Source of the DNA: Epiperipatus broadwayi
Lineage: Eukaryota > Onychophora > Udeonychophora > Euonychophora > Peripatidae
Assembly: GCA_028023455.1 (NCBI GenBank)
Contig: JAQFVV010012434.1
Coordinates: forward strand, 4,926,264 to 4,990,263
DNA: 64,000 nt
Direction of reading: 5' to 3'
How positions within the stretch are numbered: the stretch's first letter is position 1; every line of letters begins with the position of its first letter. The notes beneath the pieces are model-generated. The model was not told the origin of the DNA and did not search any database. It saw only the letters and a program-made list of their open reading frames with translations. This document shows, one piece after another, positions 12,722 to 24,899 of this stretch. A program made the position numbers and the translations under genes.

Positions 12722-12958
12722 TTACAATTTATCCAAACCACCTCAAACACTTTTTAGAAAAACTCTTTATTTGTACATATATACATACACCTATGTTTCA
12801 GTTGTCCTGCAGTCTTCTTCAAAGCTTCTACTTATATTTCCAAATAAGTAAAAACTCTGAAGAAGACTGCAGGACAGCCGAAACATAGGTGTATGTATAT
12901 ATGTTCAAATAAAGAGTTTTTCTAAAAAGTGTTTGAAGTGGTTTAGATAAATTATATT
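12722..12958. repeat. Foldback element with about 105-bp arms
   Basis: The segment is an imperfect palindrome centred near 12840. The arms (about 12722-12826 and 12855-12958) share ctgcagtcttcttc and its complement, cacctatgtttcag, and the aaactctttatttg stretch. The inner part of the right arm (12857-12884) has the motif CTGAAGA, GACTG, loop, CAGCC, GAAAC, related to the motif at 5534 and to the foldback at 15.9 kb. The 84-codon open frame crossing the left arm is not protein-like. The arrangement could be two head-to-head ends of a Penelope-like element, or simply a foldback transposon. Confidence 0.8.
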
Positions 12959-14137
12959 TATAGGATATTACAGCAAAATAAAGGAAAGTGTGATTTTGGT
13001 AATACTACTAAATTTATTTCATACAATAATAATATTATCTATAAATGCTCTTTACCCTTCACCAACATTCCTATATGATTTCTAGACAATGTTAATAAAT
13101 ATGATAATTGCAGCTGTCATTTCATCTATAAATAGGGAGTAAAATAAATAAATAATTGAATGATTTATTGCTCAGGAGTATACAAGAAGTTGAGCACTGA
13201 AAGTGATAACTGAGTCACAATTTATGGAGTTTGAAGTGCAGAGTTTAATACTCTGCTCTAACTCACACAAGACAGTATGACTAAACAGAAATGGAAAAGA
13301 AAGAGACTTAATGTTTATGAAACTAACTCATGGAATAATGAAGTTAATGGAATAGTAAAAAAATCAGTCAAAAATCAGTAAATAATAAATTTGATGTGTA
13401 ACTAATCATCACATATGATAAGCTAATTTCATCAATAAATTGTCCTATTCAGAAGAAAAAATCATATATCTTTGCAAAAATAAACTATTACTGTCATTTA
13501 ATGCTGTCAGAATTTCCCCAATACTTTTTGATAATTTTTTTATTTGGTGCAACTTAAGAATTTTTATTTGTATTGCCACCAACATAGTGATTGTTATAGA
13601 AAATTAATATTATAAAATCTGTTAATTTTGCTTTTTTTTATTATTATCCACATATTTTTTGCAATTAAGTAGGATTAAAACTATATTATTCCATAAACAT
13701 TTATGGAAATAAAATGAACAGAACTACTAAATAATTTAACATTCATATACAATTATGGCAAAATAAAACTAACAGTGATATAACATGTATATTAACACTA
13801 GATTAATTTATATGTATAGAATTTGAAATGTAGATATGTTTCTTTTCATTACTATATACTGATCATCATATTTTTAGATTCCTCACTATAAGTTTTCAAC
13901 ATTTAATTGTGTGTTAGATTAAATCACACCATATCTCTATTTAGATTTCAGATGGTGAACAATATCTCTAAAAATATAAATAAATGTAATATATTTGTAT
14001 AAAAACAATAAAAATGTGCAAGATAATAAAACACTACATATTATAATGAGAATTAAACAAATGATTTTCTCAGAAAAAATAATCATAAGTATTCTAGATC
14101 AACAGTAGTGTTTATTATTCATCATCTATTTAGAACA

Positions 14138-14223
14138 ATGTTTTTCATCAAATGACTCTTCTGATAAATATATATATATATATATATATATATTTATCAG
14201 AAGAGTCATTTGATGAAAAACAT
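14138..14223. repeat. Perfect 86-bp palindrome centred on (AT)n
   Basis: The sequence is an exact palindrome with no spacer: 30-bp unique flanks on each side of a central AT dinucleotide tract. Corresponding bases add to 28361 throughout. Such sequences form cruciforms readily. The unique flanks (tttttcatcaaatgactctt and its complement) rule out a plain microsatellite. Confidence 0.95.
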
Positions 14224-14226
14224 ATG

Positions 14227-14228
<2 letters not shown>

Positions 14229-14272
<44 letters not shown>
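14229..14272. repeat. (AT)n microsatellite
   Basis: A pure AT dinucleotide run of about 44 bp immediately downstream of the palindrome. Confidence 0.95.
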
Positions 14273-14276
<4 letters not shown>

Positions 14277-15785
14277 CATTGCACATCAATTCAGAAATCT
14301 TGAATTAATCTAAATGTCAGACAATAATATAAATAGAAATCCCATACTTATAAAAGCTGTTGAAACTCAAAAATAGTAACATAAAATGACATTAAAAAAG
14401 AACACTTTGTTAAAAACAGATATTTTCATCAATTTTATTTTGATTACAAATAACCCCTGTATAACATGATTGATAGATTCCTTAAAAATGCCATGTTATG
14501 ATAATTTGTCTTAGTAAAGAGAACAGGATTAGGCCATAAGTTTAATAAAAATTATACTTTTTATATTTTATAACTAAGAGAAATATGTTTATTAACAACA
14601 ATTTATCAGGACAGAATGATTACTCTTGTATGCAGTTTTAATTCATTCTCTAGCTGCTATTTTTAACATTGTTTTGCTGATTTTTTATTCATTTTATAAA
14701 AAAAACTGTATAAATAATGCATCATCTTCAGATTTTTTTTAGAACTAATAATTCAATATTTCAATTTAATACTATTACAATGATATAAGTACATGCATTT
14801 GAGGGCTCTGTTGGTAGATTCTTGTTCTCTCCACAAGAAAGTGCCTGTCAACAATTTTGATTTCTATTTCTTCTTTTTTTTATTTTGAAAATGAAAACAT
14901 ATATTTTCTATTCTTTTTGTTACACATTTATTATTTTCTTCATAAAATAGTCATAAAATATTAATTATTTTATAAGAATAATTCAGATTTAGTAGAAAAT
15001 ATTTACTTTTACAAGAAGACAAATTGACAAAGAAATTAATGATATATCACTTCCACTTATAATTGGATTACAAAAATACATTTTATGTGACCACTATAGA
15101 TTATTTTTGTTTATTTTAATAATCTAAACAAATTACTAATTTGCATTTTAGAAACTAAACAAATACAAATATAATTTCAAAAGACAAATATATATTTTAC
15201 TATTGATCTATAATTGATCAATCAAAAGTTTAGAATTTTAATTCAATTGGCCAATAGGGATTTTTAAAGCTAATTGAACAAAAATAATTCATATTAATAT
15301 TATATGTTTACTTCATCATCACTATTAATCACCATTAAATGAACAAACTAAATTTAAAATCCTAAGAAATTTAAAATTCTGTATGAAATCTTATATGACA
15401 TACATTCTTGAATGCTTTTAAAAACTCTCATCACACCTCTTTTTATATGGAATTCCTTTAATTGTCAAAATTTGTTGTATAAATACTGTGTTAGAGAGGG
15501 AGTTTTTCAAACTGTGTTTTTGAATCATGTTAAAGTAAAACTATGTTAGAGAAATGTCATGTACTATCCATGTGAGAAAATTTTATTTCTGACTATTGTT
15601 CACAAGAGTGTAAATTACTTTTTACACAACTAATTTAAAAAAATTAATTATTCCAAGCAATTTCACAAGATTGGAATCTTCTATCCTGCTTAAACAACAG
15701 ATCAGCAACAGAAGTAGTAGATTTAATTATTCTTTATAATCTCCCTTCTCTTTAACTAATAAGCATTAACAATATTACTAAATAA

Positions 15786-16040
15786 AAGCAATTATATTAC
15801 TTTTTTATATGTTTATTCAATGCAGCTTTTTATTCTTATTATTATTTTATTTGCTTACAGTTTTAACTTTCCAGCAGTCTTCCTCAGAGCTACAAAATAT
15901 GTACATAATTTGAAGCTTTGACAAAGACTGCTTGTAGACCTGATGAAGGCTGTTGAATAGTTGAAACTATAAATATCACAATAATAAGAACAAGATGTTG
16001 CATTGAATAAGTACATATAAAAAGTAGTATAATTGCTTAT
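15786..16040. repeat. Foldback element with about 110-bp arms
   Basis: The left arm (15786-15897) and right arm (15934-16040) are imperfect reverse complements. They share the outer aagcaattata, middle ttattcaatgca and inner tctacaa-type blocks. Both arms carry the hammerhead-like motif near the centre: on the plus strand at 15940-15967 (CTGATGA, GGCTG, loop, TAGTT, GAAAC) and on the minus strand at 15860-15887 (CTGAGGA, GACTG, loop, AAGTT, AAAAC). It is related in plan and motif to the foldback at 12722-12958, though the arm sequences differ elsewhere. Confidence 0.75.
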
Positions 16041-18560
16041 ATTTACATTTAATTAATAAACAAAATATCATTGGCCCAATAACATTATTTCATTTATATA
16101 AGATAGCCATTATTATATCATATTTTATCTCTTATTAGAAAATGTACCTCTGCTCTGTATATTTGTCATAATATATGGAGATCAGATGTTGATTTGTTAA
16201 ATCTGTCCTATGTGTTATCATGAGTGATTACAACTCACAGTTTAAAAAAACCATAATAATTTTAAGTAATATATTTTAATGCAAAATATGCACTTAGTCA
16301 TTTATTGTTCTACCTTTTTAAAAATGTTTGTTTTTAATCAGCTTTATGTTTTCTCTTGATCATATTATTTTTCTTACCATTGGGAACTTCTTTAAGTATT
16401 GTTTTTGCTGTTTTCTTTGCATATCTTTTTTTGCAAGAGAGTTTTCAATTAGTTCTTCAATTAATTGAGGATGCTAATTATTGATTTTCATAATTAGGTT
16501 TTAAGTCGAACTTTTAGCTTATTTAGTATTATGCTATTTCATTGTATTTCAGCCAAAACTACAAAAAAACGACTTTCAAGTATGCTTACCAATATTTTTG
16601 AAAACATCATAAAATGATAAATAAAAATTTACATAATAATATGAAATATTCTATAATATTATTTAAGATGACATTACCACAGAGAGTACTGAAGCATGTT
16701 TGGGTCATATGATAGACCATTCAGATTAATTATTCAAAATATAAAATTAAAATTTGACTACATTTATTAAATACTTACACTGAGGAATGAGGAGATCTGG
16801 TTCTTGCTAGAAACTAGATTTTCCATGTAATTTATATAACTTTTCTTTTAAAAAGAAATTTCACCAGCACTAATAATTCCTGTAGATGATTGACCAATTA
16901 TACACAAACTGAAAATATATTAATTTACTAAGATACTGAATTGTCCAGAATAACATATTAAAACCAGTAATTGCATTAAGTTTAGTTCAAACTTAAATTC
17001 AGTTTTATATATTTTGTTTTACAATATTTATGAATAAGACATACAATGCATAAAAATCAACAAATAATCCACATTTATGGTCAATAAGAGTAAAAATAAA
17101 ATATGCTTAATATCCTTGATCTTTCAAAAATATTAAAGACATACACATCAATTTATTTCTTTGAGAAATCATTCTTACCCATATTTTTGATTTATCAGAA
17201 ATACATAGAGATCATGACATTCCAAGAAATAGCAGCTGACATAAATCAGACAAGTAGACTTTAAGACTATTAATCTTACCTTAATTTATTCTTACAAGTT
17301 TTTTTTTTTTTTGGGGGGGGGGGAGATTTATATTAGCCTCTGTTTAAGATGTCATGATTTTTACAAGAAGATTTAACATTGTGCATTTAATTCAATCTTA
17401 CAGTTTATTTATTTACTTATTTTAATAAATACGTCTTCAGCTTGACAAATTCTAATCTATTCCATCCATTTCTTCATAACTTCTTTTTACAAGTTTTTTT
17501 CTAATACCATTATGCATACTGATCATCTAAACCAACAGAAATTTAAATTAAAATATAGTACAGAGAAATATATAAGAGTCTTGATAAAGACTACATTGAA
17601 AATTTAAGAAGATTGTACAAAGTAGTTTGAATTTTGAAGAATATAACTTGAGAAGTACTTGAAGGTTTTGGAAAAAATGGCATTGAAAAGGGTTTATTAT
17701 TAATTACTTATCGTATAATTGATGATAAAATTATATAAGTAAAAAATGAAAAAATTAGAAATATTAATACTTATGGTTTGAAACTATAATAATAATAATA
17801 AGAAGAAGAAGAAGAAGAATGTTAATTAGGCAAGTTAGATTAAAAATAAATTATTGGTGCATTAGATTAAAAAAAGAATATTTATTTAAAATGACTAGAA
17901 AGAGATTTGTTTATTCCTAAGAGTAAATTAATTTAAAACTTATAGAAGAATCTGTATTAATTAAAAAGCTAATATAAACATTTAAAAGCTAATGACGAAA
18001 TTTACAGATAATAGAAATAAGATTAATTTTAACTGCGGAATAAAATTATGGAGCAAATAACATAACAGAATATGTAAAAATCTTTTAAAACATATTGTGA
18101 AATTTTAAAGAGATGTTACATAAAAATGTATAAAAATCAGAGAAATTGTACGTAGAAGTAGGGGGGGAATATAAAAGATATTAAAAAATAAAACGGTTTT
18201 TTTACATATTTGATATTTATTATTTTAAATTATAATAATATTGATAAATTTTAAAAAATAACTCATTTTATACTAAAAAAATCATTAATTATTAAATATT
18301 TATAATATAGCAAACATTAACTAACTACTGGAAAAAAATCTTTAAAACTATTTGAAAAATAAAAACAATATTTTTAATTTTAAATATATTTATATCTCTA
18401 TATTTAAAATAAAAAATGTCAAAATTAAATTATTTTATGATATACAAATATTTATTTATAAACTCACAAAAGATATTTTTATTGATTTTAGACTTTTAAT
18501 TTATTCAAGATTAAATAATTACATATTTTAACAAAAATAAGTATTCTTGATGGCTTTGTA
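16041..18560. other. AT-rich spacer
   Basis: No confident gene. Homopolymer T followed by G lies at about 17299-17325, and a short TAA/GAA triplet tract at about 17789-17819. A minus-strand stretch near 16380-16500 is open for about 35 codons (HPQLIEELIENSL...) but has no family match I know. Confidence 0.55.
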
Positions 18561-18616
18561 AGATCATTCAATGCCGTACTGGGCTGATCATTTTTGTCAC
18601 CTGGCGAGCCTTTAAA

Positions 18617-18891
18617 AACTGTGTTTTTTAAAATTACGTGAAAGGGCTTATCATGTAGCAGTGAAATACTTGCCTAATCTAGACCAAATAAAATACTTTT
18701 CAAAAGAATTTAGAAAATTTTTCTCTGGAAGCTTGTCCATAGCCTCCCAACATAAATATCCAACATTGGTTAGGAAATGGGTATCTAGAAATAACCTTAG
18801 CCAAAGAATAAACGAAAATGAAAAACTCTTCAAACCCTCACTCACAGTAATTGGCAAGATAGTTAAGTACTATCTTCTTTTTCATATATGA
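18617..18891 (+). CDS. Unrecognised short open frame
   Basis: A plus-strand frame is open from about 18617 to the TGA at 18889-18891, with the first ATG at 18661 (76 residues: MKYLPNLDQIKYFSKEFRKF... ending KIVKYYLLFHI). Its amino-acid composition is mixed and less simple than most open frames here, and the local GC content is a little higher than in the flanks. I recognise no domain or family. It could be a fragment of an old gene or transposon, or chance. The minus strand is also partly open, which weakens the case for either. Confidence 0.25.
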
Positions 18892-19160
18892 GAGGCTGTT
18901 GGAGAGGGCTTTGCTTACAGTGGGCTAGTTAATTATTAAAAATGGTCTATTAAAGAAAGCAATTGATAGCAAGAAAAAATATTTACTACATAAAAAGAAA
19001 TATTTTTATTTAAAAAACATATACAAAAAATTATAATAAAAAAATATAAAATTCAAAATGCAAAACAATTAGTTAAAATATATTAAAAAACTCACAAAAT
19101 AAAAAATAATCATATTAAATGAGACATTTATTTTATATAGTGCTATGTTTATAAATTGTA

Positions 19161-19371
19161 ATAAACTAAAGATCAGCCTTTCACCATGCTTTCATTTCCA
19201 GTACTTAAGATTTGCCCATATATAAGCATTTGGGTTGAAAGAATAGATGGATTCATTCTATTCTTTCGAAATGGCTTTATCTTGTGTTAGAAATGAAAGT
19301 ATTCATTTATTAGTATTAATATTTGTAAAAAGTGCATGCACATTAGCTTGAAAGGCTGATTTTTAGTTTAT
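19161..19371. repeat. Long imperfect hairpin
   Basis: The outer blocks ataaactaaagatcagccttt (left) and its near complement at 19350-19371 pair with about two mismatches. The inner blocks around 19235-19275 form a second strong stem (gaaagaatag with ctattctttc). The right arm has about 45 extra bases. The whole could fold into a hairpin of about 210 nt. It may be a MITE or a small-RNA precursor; nothing in the sequence decides. Confidence 0.6.
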
Positions 19372-20214
19372 CATAATATATTAAATAATAGGGAGGGGTT
19401 AATTATAGCAAGTAGCATAATGGTTTCTTTATAATTTGTTATGAGTATAACCTTTTCTATATGAATTATTGTTAGATCACTGAAATGATTTTGGGACTCT
19501 GCAGCTTTTTTTTTAAATTTCTAATTTAGGAAAATTATCTTTGGGCTGTGGTTACACTTATAAATAAAATTAATATAAAGTTTTGGGGCACATTACAGCT
19601 TCACTAATGCATGTGAAAAAATTGCATATGTATAATTACAATTTTTATTGGTGAAGAGAAAAACAATTTATTACTTATATAAGATAATGCACAAAGAAAG
19701 CAAGAAATATGAAAATATTTAAAAGTAAACTGAATGTTTAGATTTTAGCAAATGAAAATAAATGGAACTATTGCTAAAAAAAAAAACAGATGGCATAATG
19801 AAATATATAAAAGTGTACTACAAATAATTATATAGTAGTACAAAACAATAAAATAAAATAATTTCTACAATTATAAAATAATTTCTACAATTACAATATC
19901 TTCTGAATTTAGTTAATAAAAGGGGTCTCTACTATCGCATTTTTACACGCATATTTTTGAGGTGATAGCCTCAATAAATATTACTTACATAATTAATGTG
20001 CGTTTAATAAATTTATAATTATAAATAATATAAGTAAAAATATTTATTATTTTAGTCATTAGAAATAATTTTTCAAATAAAAAAAATTCCCACAACATTA
20101 CAGGATATAAAATATTTCTTCCATTTCACAAATTTCATTTTTGTTTGCAAAGACTGCTGACAGTTAAAATTTTGAGATAAAGAAAAATGTATATGGCTTT
20201 ATTATAAAAAGTCT
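19372..20214. other. AT-rich spacer
   Basis: No gene recognised. A direct duplication of the phrase ataaaataatttctacaatta occurs at about 19853-19895. A weak partial match to the gactgct/cagtt motif lies at 20149-20170. Confidence 0.5.
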
Positions 20215-20290
20215 GAGTACCAAAATCGATCCTGGGATCTCTGAATTCCAAGTCAGATGCTCTTCCAACTAAGCCATACTGTGCAGGGTA
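20215..20290 (-). pseudogene. tRNA-like sequence
   Basis: On the minus strand the segment has an A-box-like tatggcttagttggaagagc, an anticodon-arm-like TCTGA/TCAGA stem with an eight-base loop (one base too long), and a T-arm-like ccaggatcgattttgg. The layout follows a class I tRNA of the Lys type. The loop length, the weak T-stem and the absent acceptor pairing argue against a working tRNA. It lies 135 bp before the small mobile element at 20425, with no sign that the two are linked. Confidence 0.5.
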
Positions 20291-20424
20291 TTATGAGATA
20301 ATTGAACATAGAGTCATTGTGAAAAATTAAAAAATGTGAATTATCTATTTCTTTAATATAAATAATGAAAGATAAAATGAAAAATATTTGACCCCTGGGA
20401 AGATAATCTACAACAAGTGAACTA

Positions 20425-20970
20425 TGGGTCATGTGAAAGTCTGTGTGCATATATCTTATCATATATAGACACAGGTATATAATAAGCCTGTGTGTTTCAG
20501 TTATTACATAGTAGAGATGTCTGCCCATTCCTTGTATATGTATTAAATGGATTATGTCCTGTATATGAGGGCTCAGATTGACCTTAGGTTAACATGAGTG
20601 TGACAAGAATCTCAGCCTTAGGTGGTCTTCGAGCATTCCATCAACAGATTTTCAATTGGATGGACGGTCGAAGAGTTGGAGTGTGGACTAAATTGAAGCC
20701 TGTCCATTAAAGTATGAAGTTTGGCTATCTTAATATATATCTGAGCACTTTTAGCATATATGTGTGGAGATGGTAATCTGGACCAACTGATGATTGCTGG
20801 TTTAGCATGAAATACCTATATTGGTGATTATTTATCTTTTCAATATATATGTGTTCAAGTGTATCGGTGTTATGAGAGGTGGGTCATGTGAAAGTCTGTG
20901 CTCATATACCTTATATATTAGATATCTAGACACAGGTATATAATAAACCTGTGTGTTTCAGTTATTAACT
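20425..20970 (+). mobile_element. Small non-coding element, copy 2 (direct ends)
   Basis: This is a 546-bp element with a terminal module of about 83 bp (starts gggtcatgtgaaagtctgtg, ends gtgtttcagttatta) repeated in direct orientation at both ends (about 20425-20510 and 20881-20968). It is flanked by the 10-bp duplication agtgaactat (20415-20424 and 20971-20980), a convincing target-site duplication. The body matches copy 1 (7769-8293) in the opposite orientation. No protein is encoded. Terminal direct repeats resemble a very short LTR element, but the 10-bp duplication and the lack of primer-binding or polypurine signals do not fit that class well. Confidence 0.75.
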
Positions 20971-20980
20971 AGTGAACTAT

Positions 20981-22035
20981 ATTTTTTTTTTAATTTAAAA
21001 TAAAAACTTTAAATTAAAATGCCTTTTAAGAGATGCTGCTAAGATTTTTCCTGGAGCTACCATTTTTAAAAATGTTCAATTAAAAAAAAACTTCAGTGTG
21101 GGGAGATTTTTACTAACTGATAAGATCATTTGCTATAAAACAAAAAAAAGTATACTTCATTTTTTAATCTAGAAAATTACGACACACACACACACACATA
21201 CACAAATGCCAATCTGCCATTTAAAATGAAATTATTGAACTGCTACATCCAAAAGAATAATTCTAGGCTAGTTCGTGGTAAGGTCCTTCTTCATACGTCA
21301 TCATCGGTTACGAGTAGTGCTATAGTTAATTCTCTAAAGCTTTAACAATTATTCTATTGCAATTTAAAAAAAAACAACAACAAAAAAATATAATTCGCAT
21401 TGTATATTTATAGTTTCAAAAAAAGAAACATTTTAAAAATGATCAGTGATGTCAAAATAATGCAACAAAATCTAGAAATTAATAAACAAATAAAATTTTA
21501 ACAATTATATCAAATTTGTTAAAGTATTTATTTATTATTAAATGAAAATATAGTGCATTTCATAAATCAAGTTTCAAACATTTATTAAGATTCTGGTGAA
21601 GGTATAAATAATTTCATAAGATTTTCGCAACCAATATTTCTACTTGCAAATTACATCATCCTCTTAGCAATGGGACTTTAAGCGATCTTTCAGAGTAACT
21701 CGTATATACACAAAAACATGAGTTAAATAGCTGAAAAACATAAGTAAATTGGAGAAATTCTTTGGAGACTTTTATTCTTCCATTGCAAAAAGTTTTATGT
21801 CTGATAATCCACTGATGGCATGCCTTCTTACTAACTGTGATTTTATTCACTTTTTTTTTGTTTTAAATTATTTTTAAAATTCTATGTTTTTATAATTTTT
21901 TATTGGTAAATATACAGAAAGATGAAGAGGAAATAAAAAAATTTTTAAAAAAAATTCTTTTGTTAGCAAATGTTTGAAAATAAAGACTATGCTTTATGAG
22001 TGTTTTTATAGAAATAAGATTGCTGATCATCATCA
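20981..22035. other. AT-rich spacer
   Basis: No gene recognised. A (CA)n run lies at about 21183-21200. The 64-codon minus frame at 21656-21850 has no family resemblance. Confidence 0.5.
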
Positions 22036-22039
22036 TTTT

Positions 22040-22560
22040 CGACCATTGTAGATTCACTGCAAATGAGTTCTCTCCATGTTCAATTCAGTTCTTTGATTCA
22101 CAGCTCTTTTTTTCATAATAATAATATTTTTTTACAATGTCTTGGAATCCAGTTTGTTATTTCAACTGTCCAGCTATATCTCTTCTTCTATTTCTTCTAT
22201 CAATATGTTCAGCTACTTCCATTTCAGTCTCTTGATTCTTCCAATGTATCTGTTTGATTTTCATTCATATATTTTATTTTCAATTCCTTTTTGTTCCTTA
22301 CAACCTATATTTGTTATACATTATTGAATGTTCTAATATCTCTACATCACTTTTTTAATAAGAGTCCAAATTTCATATCCATAAGTACATTGACTGTTAA
22401 TATCAAAATATTTCTATTCAATTTTAGTTCAATGCTTAATTTTATCCATTAGTTTTCATATGTATTAATAATCTGGCATGTTTGTAGTTATTAATTTCTT
22501 CTAATTCATTATAACTGATATTTTTTTTCTGAAAAAAACATTAAATGTTATTTTACACTT
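22040..22560 (-). pseudogene. Second decayed LINE C-terminal region
   Basis: Minus-strand translation reads EEINNYKHARLLIHMKTNG (about 22450-22510), then QCTYGYEIWTLIKK (about 22345-22400), then NRYIGRIKRLKWK (about 22210-22260). These match the thumb and tail landmarks of non-LTR reverse transcriptases: E-x-x-x-Y-K-Y-L-G-like, Y-G-x-E-x-W-T-L, and K-x-L-K-W. Stops and frame changes occur throughout. This copy is closer to the RTE-like tail type than the one at 10 kb. Polymerase motifs further upstream (22.6-23.3 kb) are probably present but too decayed to place. Confidence 0.65.
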
Positions 22561-23664
<1,104 letters not shown>

Positions 23665-24138
23665 CTTCAAATCAAACTTTATTGTTCATAAAAAGTTACA
23701 ATGTTAAAAATACATGGTTGAAAACTACATAGCTTTAGAACAAACATATAGATATTATTGGTACAGTTTAAATAAATTGTTAGGCAGCTCTCTGATAAAT
23801 GTAAACTTGTATACTGTGTATTTGCCTAAAGTTCTATTTTCATTGTCTGAAGATTTAATTTAACAGTTTAAAATATTTTTTGATTGAATCAAATATATCC
23901 TTTGAACTATTCAATATACAGATGTGGTGTTTAAAAAATTGTTGAAAATGAGATAAGTAACAAAAAAATGATTGTTCTTGTTACAGCAAAAGTCATTTGG
24001 TTGTTTGAGGTTATGGTCTGTCTCAGGTTTTAAATAGTGACTGTGTATCAGCAAATATATCTGGGTGTGCAACTTTGCTATCTCTGGCCTTCAATTGTTT
24101 GAGCTTATTACAGGATTTAGCTGGGTGCCTTTTGGTAT

Positions 24139-24262
24139 TGTTTTCAAGGTAGAAAGTAAATCTGGTGCACCACAAAGTATATAAACAAAAAGTTGCTGCA
24201 TTGTTTTCAAGGTAGAAAGTAAATCTGGTGCACCACAAAGTATATAAACAAAAAGTTGCTGC
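24139..24262. repeat. 62-bp tandem duplication within LINE copy I
   Basis: The unit starting tgttttcaaggtagaaagta occurs twice in direct succession (24139-24200 and 24201-24262) with essentially no differences. It lies in the 3' region of the LINE. A shorter duplication (ataatttcttgggtat) follows at about 24346-24385. Confidence 0.9.
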
Positions 24263-24338
24263 AAGGGCTATCAATATTGAACCTTTACTGAGTGTTTCTA
24301 TTAGGATATTAAGTGTGATGTTATTTTGTCTTTATGTG

Positions 24339-24600
24339 TTAATCATAATTTCTTGGGTATTTGTCATCATAATTTCTTGGGTATATGTCAGAACTGTGCA
24401 GGTATGGAAGAGAGGCTGTTGTATTTCTTTTTCCCTGTGGCAAAGCATCAATTTTAGTGTAAAACCTATGATGTTTAAGGAAATAGGAGGTAGGTAGAGT
24501 ATGAAGTTTTAGCCTTAAGAGAAGGTCAAAAAATTTGAATTCCAATGACCACTTTTTGAATTGCTGCATCAAATTACTGCTGTTCATATTTAGCATTGGT
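24339..24600 (-). pseudogene. LINE copy I, C-terminal end of ORF2
   Basis: A minus-strand frame reads KKWSLEFKFFDLLLRLKLHT and later HRFYTKIDALPQGKR. In the copies at 58.2 and 63.6 kb the equivalent position encodes a Cys-rich end (E-E-T-Q-Q-H followed by a Cys). Here that motif is no longer recognisable in frame. The segment ends the coding part about 0.7 kb before the tail. Confidence 0.5.
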
Positions 24601-24899
24601 ATCTAAGGATCAGTAATTATGTCTGGGTACAGCATATTATAAATGCTCCAATAGGTGTATCTACCAATACTCAAAAAACACACCTGATCATAAATGCTTT
24701 GCAGTTGGTTTACTTGCAAAGACAAATATCCATATGAAGGTAGTGGTCAGAATGTGAGTGTTACTTGAAGGATGCATTCAAGAGCTGGAAAACTGCTTAT
24801 CAATTGCAAATAGGAGATTAATACTTTTTTGTTTATGAAAATTTTGAATGAAGTTATGATTTCTGGTTGGTGGAAGACTACGTCATTTCTCAGAGATGG

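Larger units (their letters stand above)
12959..15785. other. AT-rich spacer with a palindrome and AT runs
   Basis: No gene recognised. It contains the perfect palindrome at 14138-14223 and a long AT dinucleotide tract just after it (about 14229-14272). Confidence 0.6.

Noticed and set aside
16380-16500. Minus-strand stretch with protein-like composition
   Set aside because: Only about 35 codons between stops, with no recognised family and no neighbouring support.
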